DNA from: Vicia villosa
Lineage: Eukaryota > Streptophyta > Magnoliopsida > Fabales > Fabaceae
DNA: 64,000 nt
Direction: 5' to 3'
NCBI RefSeq assembly: GCF_029867415.1
Contig: NW_026705313.1
Coordinates: 434,001-498,000 of the forward strand
Shown: piece after piece, positions 59,620 through 64,000 of the stretch
Numbering within the stretch: the stretch's first letter is position 1
Layout of the letters: every line of letters starts with the position of its first letter
Notes under the pieces: model-generated
The model's input: only the letters and a program-made list of their open reading frames with translations
What the model was told of the DNA's origin: nothing
Database searches by the model: none
Program-made: the position numbers and the translations under genes

Positions 59620-59800
59620 TTGTTCAATCAATTAGATTTATAGTCTAGTTGCTTAGATATTGCATAATCAATTCTATAATAAATTATGACAGCCTCTTAA
59701 AGATTGATAACACCTCTCTATCTAAATTTTCCATTTTGGACAACAATAACCGATTATTTGCACTGCCTAATTGATTAGCTAATCAATTAGGTCATTTGAT
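59620..59800. repeat. Palindrome array of the CTAATYRATTAG type
   Basis: Near-palindromes have centres near 629, 650, 669, 751, 772, 784 and 797 (add 59,000). The pairs 629/650 and 751/772 are 21 bp apart and the pairs are 122 bp apart, twice 61. Positions 59767-59790 form a perfect 24-bp palindrome made of two adjacent copies. It is weaker than the array at 3558. Confidence 0.5.
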
Positions 59801-59841
59801 TGCCCCATGGATTGTTTCCAAATTTATACCATTTCTTGTTC

Positions 59842-59849
59842 TATAAATA
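59842..59849 (+). promoter_or_regulatory. TATA box of the probable LTR
   Basis: TATAAATA followed by AATAGCTTCTC, downstream of the palindrome array, the usual order in an LTR. Confidence 0.45.
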
Positions 59850-60735
59850 AATAGCTTCTCTATCATTTTAAATTACCCAAAAAACATGAAAAACTTCACT
59901 TTTCATTTCTCTCATAATCTCTCTAAATAATTTATATTTTTCTCACATATTTAAGCCATAGTGTTTTGAGAGTGTTCATGAGTCTAGTGTGAAATTTTGT
60001 TTGAAATGAAGTTTTTTTTCTCGAGTTTACTTGATGTTTAAGGTGGTACACTTTTTTAGAGGTTGTAAATCGGAAAACTCTAATTAATCCTCTAAATAGG
60101 TGGTTTATTATTTGCTCAATCAATCAAAATTATTTTTACTAATGATTTATTTAAGTTTTAAGCACTTTCGTCAAAAGAAGAGCAACTCAAATGGAAAAGG
60201 GGGTTCCAAAAGCAATCTAGCAAAGTTAAAACTCAGCTATAGGAGTGTTGCCTCCTTTTTTTTGTTAGATCCGAGTTCCTCTATCTCTTGTCCATTCATT
60301 GGTGGCTCTATGCGCCCAAATATTTGTCTCATTCACTATGTGACAAACCATATACTCTTCTAAAGAAATAGAAACTTCAATCACTTAACCATGTTTGAGA
60401 TTTTAATGTTCGATCTTCACAAACCAAAAGAGGGATTTTCTTCTTGTGGACCCATTCTTCACAAAACTCTCAAATTTATTGGATACTCTTTAGAATAATT
60501 CTTGGAGACATGAGTGGGTAAATTTAGACTGAACCTATATAACTCTTTAGTTTCTTTCTTTCTCCCTCAACTCTTACTTTTCAGTTATCTTCTTTCGCTT
60601 GGTTCCCAGTTGCTTACTTGTCTGTGTTAAATATTTTCAAATTTTGATTTTTTTTTCAAATAATTTTGCTTTCAACCATAATATTTTAAAATGCACAATC
60701 CACCCCCTCTTATATATAGTGTCTTATGCCTAACA

Positions 60736-61181
60736 TATAGGGTCTAAGGGTGAAAATAGTATGAAAAATATTTTTTATTTGTGAGAAGTCCTGATCTTTT
60801 AAGTGAACTCCTAACAATTTCCTCCCCCATAACCAAATCCCCTTATAAGGGTGAGACCTCATTATTCTCTTCACTCTCACTAGAAGAGTTGGGATAAGAA
60901 TCTGATCTCTCCTTTTCACTTTCAGTTACCCCTAGTGTCATTTAAACATGGATGATTATTAAAAAATTGAGGATTGGTATGTGTACACTAAAATCTAACA
61001 CCCTAGATGTACACCGTATAAAATACCTACATGTCATGGGACTGTTTGTATGTCAGACCAAATAAAAAATAAATATTAAATATTAAAAAAAAACAAAACC
61101 GTATCATTATACGGTGTAAGTGTTACTATGAATGTAAATATAACATTCCTCTAAAAAATTTAAGAACAATTTATTTTTTGT
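60736..61181. other. AT-rich spacer
   Basis: No gene. TACACCGTATAA (about 61011) and TTATACGGTGTA (about 61115) are inverted copies and may be the remains of a small element. Confidence 0.4.
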
Positions 61182-61985
61182 AGTATATTTGATTTACATA
61201 GAAAAAGTAAAGATTTATAACTTCTATGTATCATGATTACGAATTGTAGTAAGTCGCACTTGGTAAGCAAGTAATAAGTCAGCACAAAGTTCGGGTATAT
61301 ATAATTAAGAGAATCTATAACACACCAGCCAATATATATATCTTAGCTAACGTACTTTTACAGCTGAAAATGATACTTCACTGCCTCTCTTTTTTCTCTT
61401 ATTGGCAGCATTATGTTTTAGCAAACTACAACATCAACATTAATCTTGAAGAAACAAGTCATAGGTTTTATTCACACTTCGTTAGTTGTGTTAAGAGGGG
61501 CCCTATGGGGCCCTGAAACTGTGGTCAAACCTTTATACTATCGAAACATTATTTCATGCCAATTGCCAACCACACTTGCCTTAACTACAACATGAAGGGT
61601 GACAAGAACAAAAGTTTGATATATTTTATTGGACTTACAAGAATCATGTAAATATATGGTGGTTGCTAGCATGCACCAACCATTCATATCATGGTTATTT
61701 ATGTTTGAATTATGTAATCTTTCGCTATGATTACATTATACCTTGAATCCACCACAAAAATTAATACTATTAGTAAAATATTTGAAGAGGACAATACTTT
61801 CATTATTGAACTTGGATAATGTAAGAACTCTAGGAGGTGATTTGAAGATGTGATGAGAATATGTTTTCAACATTTTTTGGTGTATAGTATAGGTGGCGTT
61901 TCTGACTACCACAACAAAAAACCTAGAGCGGTTTTTAGTGTAAGTGGGGCCATTGTCATCATCCCAAAAATATTCTCATGGAGAC
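61182..61985 (-). repeat. Long inverted duplication, right copy
   Basis: The reverse complement matches 14545-15342 over about 800 bp. It has an extra stretch near 61905-61935 (CGCTCTAGGTTTTTTGTT on the reverse strand) absent from the left copy. It shares the GGGCCC pair near 61499-61513. Confidence 0.85.
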
Positions 61986-62140
61986 ATTGGAGAGATTGCT
62001 GGTATTTTAGAGGGAACTAATAAAAAAAAAGCTTTTTGGATTTTCTTCGTGTTTTATTTTTCTGGTTACACATCAAATGGTGGTGAACTCTGATTTATAC
62101 TTAAAAAAAAAATATTTTATTCTAGAAATGTTTTATTTGA
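61986..62140. other. Spacer
   Basis: Nothing recognised. Confidence 0.4.
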
Positions 62141-63408
<1,268 letters not shown>

Positions 63409-63469
63409 TCAATGATGCAGCTGGTTTTGTGAACATGGATATAAGAAAGTTGAGAACTTGTGTTCATTG

Positions 63470-63506
63470 TGGAAATATTATATGAGTCTTTCATATAATA
63501 TTTCCA
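63470..63506. repeat. Short perfect inverted repeat
   Basis: TGGAAATATTATATGA (63470-63485) and TCATATAATATTTCCA (63491-63506) are exact inverted copies around the 5-bp loop GTCTT. Confidence 0.85.
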
Positions 63507-63805
63507 TAATTAGCACATGTTTTCTACTCGTCCTTCTACTTTATTCTCTTCATAGCTTCCAGGAACGGTTAGTTATCAAGTTCTCCTAGTCTATGTTAAT
63601 TAATTGATGATTTTGGTGGTGAGTTTATTAAACCATATGTGATTGTTTGTTTCACTAACCCCTCATTGAACTTGCTTTCATTTAAATATATTTTTGAGAT
63701 AATAATCAGAAAATTTAAATTATTCTTGAAAATCAACTATGACTATTCAATGTTTTTTTTGAATTGCATGCATATTGTAAATCATAATTTCCTCTTTACA
63801 CTAAT

Positions 63806-63990
63806 GAATTTGATTCGATACCATAAATTCTTCAAAACAATATTGATAAATGGATGTCAGTCTAAGTCTTTCACACAAAGCTTGTTGTTTGCAAAATAAA
63901 CTAGAAAAAGAAGGAAATCAAATTTTGTGTGAAATACTTAGAAGACATCCATTCATCATTACTTTGAAGAATTTGGGATTGAATCAAATT
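63806..63990. repeat. Imperfect hairpin of about 185 bp
   Basis: The arms 63806-63884 and 63919-63990 pair well: AATTTGATTCGATACC with the GAATCAAATT end, AATTCTTCAAA with TTTGAAGAATT, ATGGATGTC with GACATCCAT, and CTAAGTCTTTCACACAAA with TTTTGTGTGAAATACTTAG. It could be a small MITE or a miRNA-like precursor. It lies at the window edge and may extend further. Confidence 0.65.
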
Positions 63991-64000
63991 ATATGGGTTG

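Larger units (their letters stand above)
58959..60735 (+). repeat. Probable solo LTR, SIRE-like
   Basis: It starts TGTTATTGTTGG and ends CACCCCCTCTTATATATAG...GCCTAACA. The end has the same build as the LTR at 4870-4907 (C-run, then CTAACA). It has a TATA box at 59842-59849, a 27-bp minisatellite (59052-59132) and a palindrome array (59620-59800) where U3 would be. No primer-binding site follows and no target duplication was found, so it is solo or truncated; the ends are approximate. Confidence 0.45.

Overview
The window is repeat-dense, AT-rich plant nuclear DNA. No ordinary single-copy host gene could be supported; almost everything recognisable is a transposable element, a remnant of one, or a microsatellite. 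The mix (SIRE/Maximus-like copia, Tnt1/Tork-like copia, L1-type LINE, Stowaway, Tourist, hAT and Mutator elements, plus plant mobile domain genes) fits a dicot, and the style of the LTRs and small elements suggests a legume. That last step is inference, not proof.

Layout. 1-3351: AT-rich flank with an array of near-palindromes, a possible SINE and a probable minus-strand solo LTR (1648-3007). 3352-11900: a complete, young copia element of 8,539 bp with 1,551-bp LTRs, TAAAT target duplication, full-length gag, and full-length pol in the -1 frame. 11901-17084: two Stowaway-like MITEs, a ~800-bp segment that recurs inverted near 61 kb, a LINE RT scrap, an (AT)n tract and a hAT-type element. 17085-20928: a copia-derived, minus-strand element with nearly identical LTRs but almost no coding capacity. 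21708-28690: a tandemly duplicated scrap of a plant mobile domain (PMD) gene, with a 4.9-kb copia element inserted in the second copy. 30657-36839: a fold-back element with ~0.8-kb inverted arms whose loop holds a decayed LINE. 36872-49585: a small MITE, an internally deleted copia, a Tourist-like MITE, pieces of Ty3/gypsy elements and a Ptta/En/Spm-type remnant.

49795-55866: a 6,054-bp Mutator-like element (MULE) with a 9-bp target duplication, ~270-bp TIRs containing hairpins with G-run and C-run loops, the C-terminal part of a MURA transposase, two small related genes each with its own TATA box, and an intact four-exon PMD gene of 679 codons. This is the most interesting unit: a transposon carrying a gene of the MAIN/MAIL1 family, whose Arabidopsis members are known to affect transposon silencing. 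55867-64000: AT-rich DNA, another probable solo LTR, the inverted copy of the 14.5-kb segment, a hAT-type element rich in GGCCCGGCCC and two hairpins.

A second notable pattern spans unrelated repeats: arrays of short palindromes occurring in pairs whose centres lie 21 bp apart (about two helical turns). It is clearest in the LTRs of the 3.4-kb element (palindrome AGGTCGACCT), and appears more weakly around 250-385 and 59620-59800 with quite different palindrome sequences. All coordinates and difference counts were read by eye.
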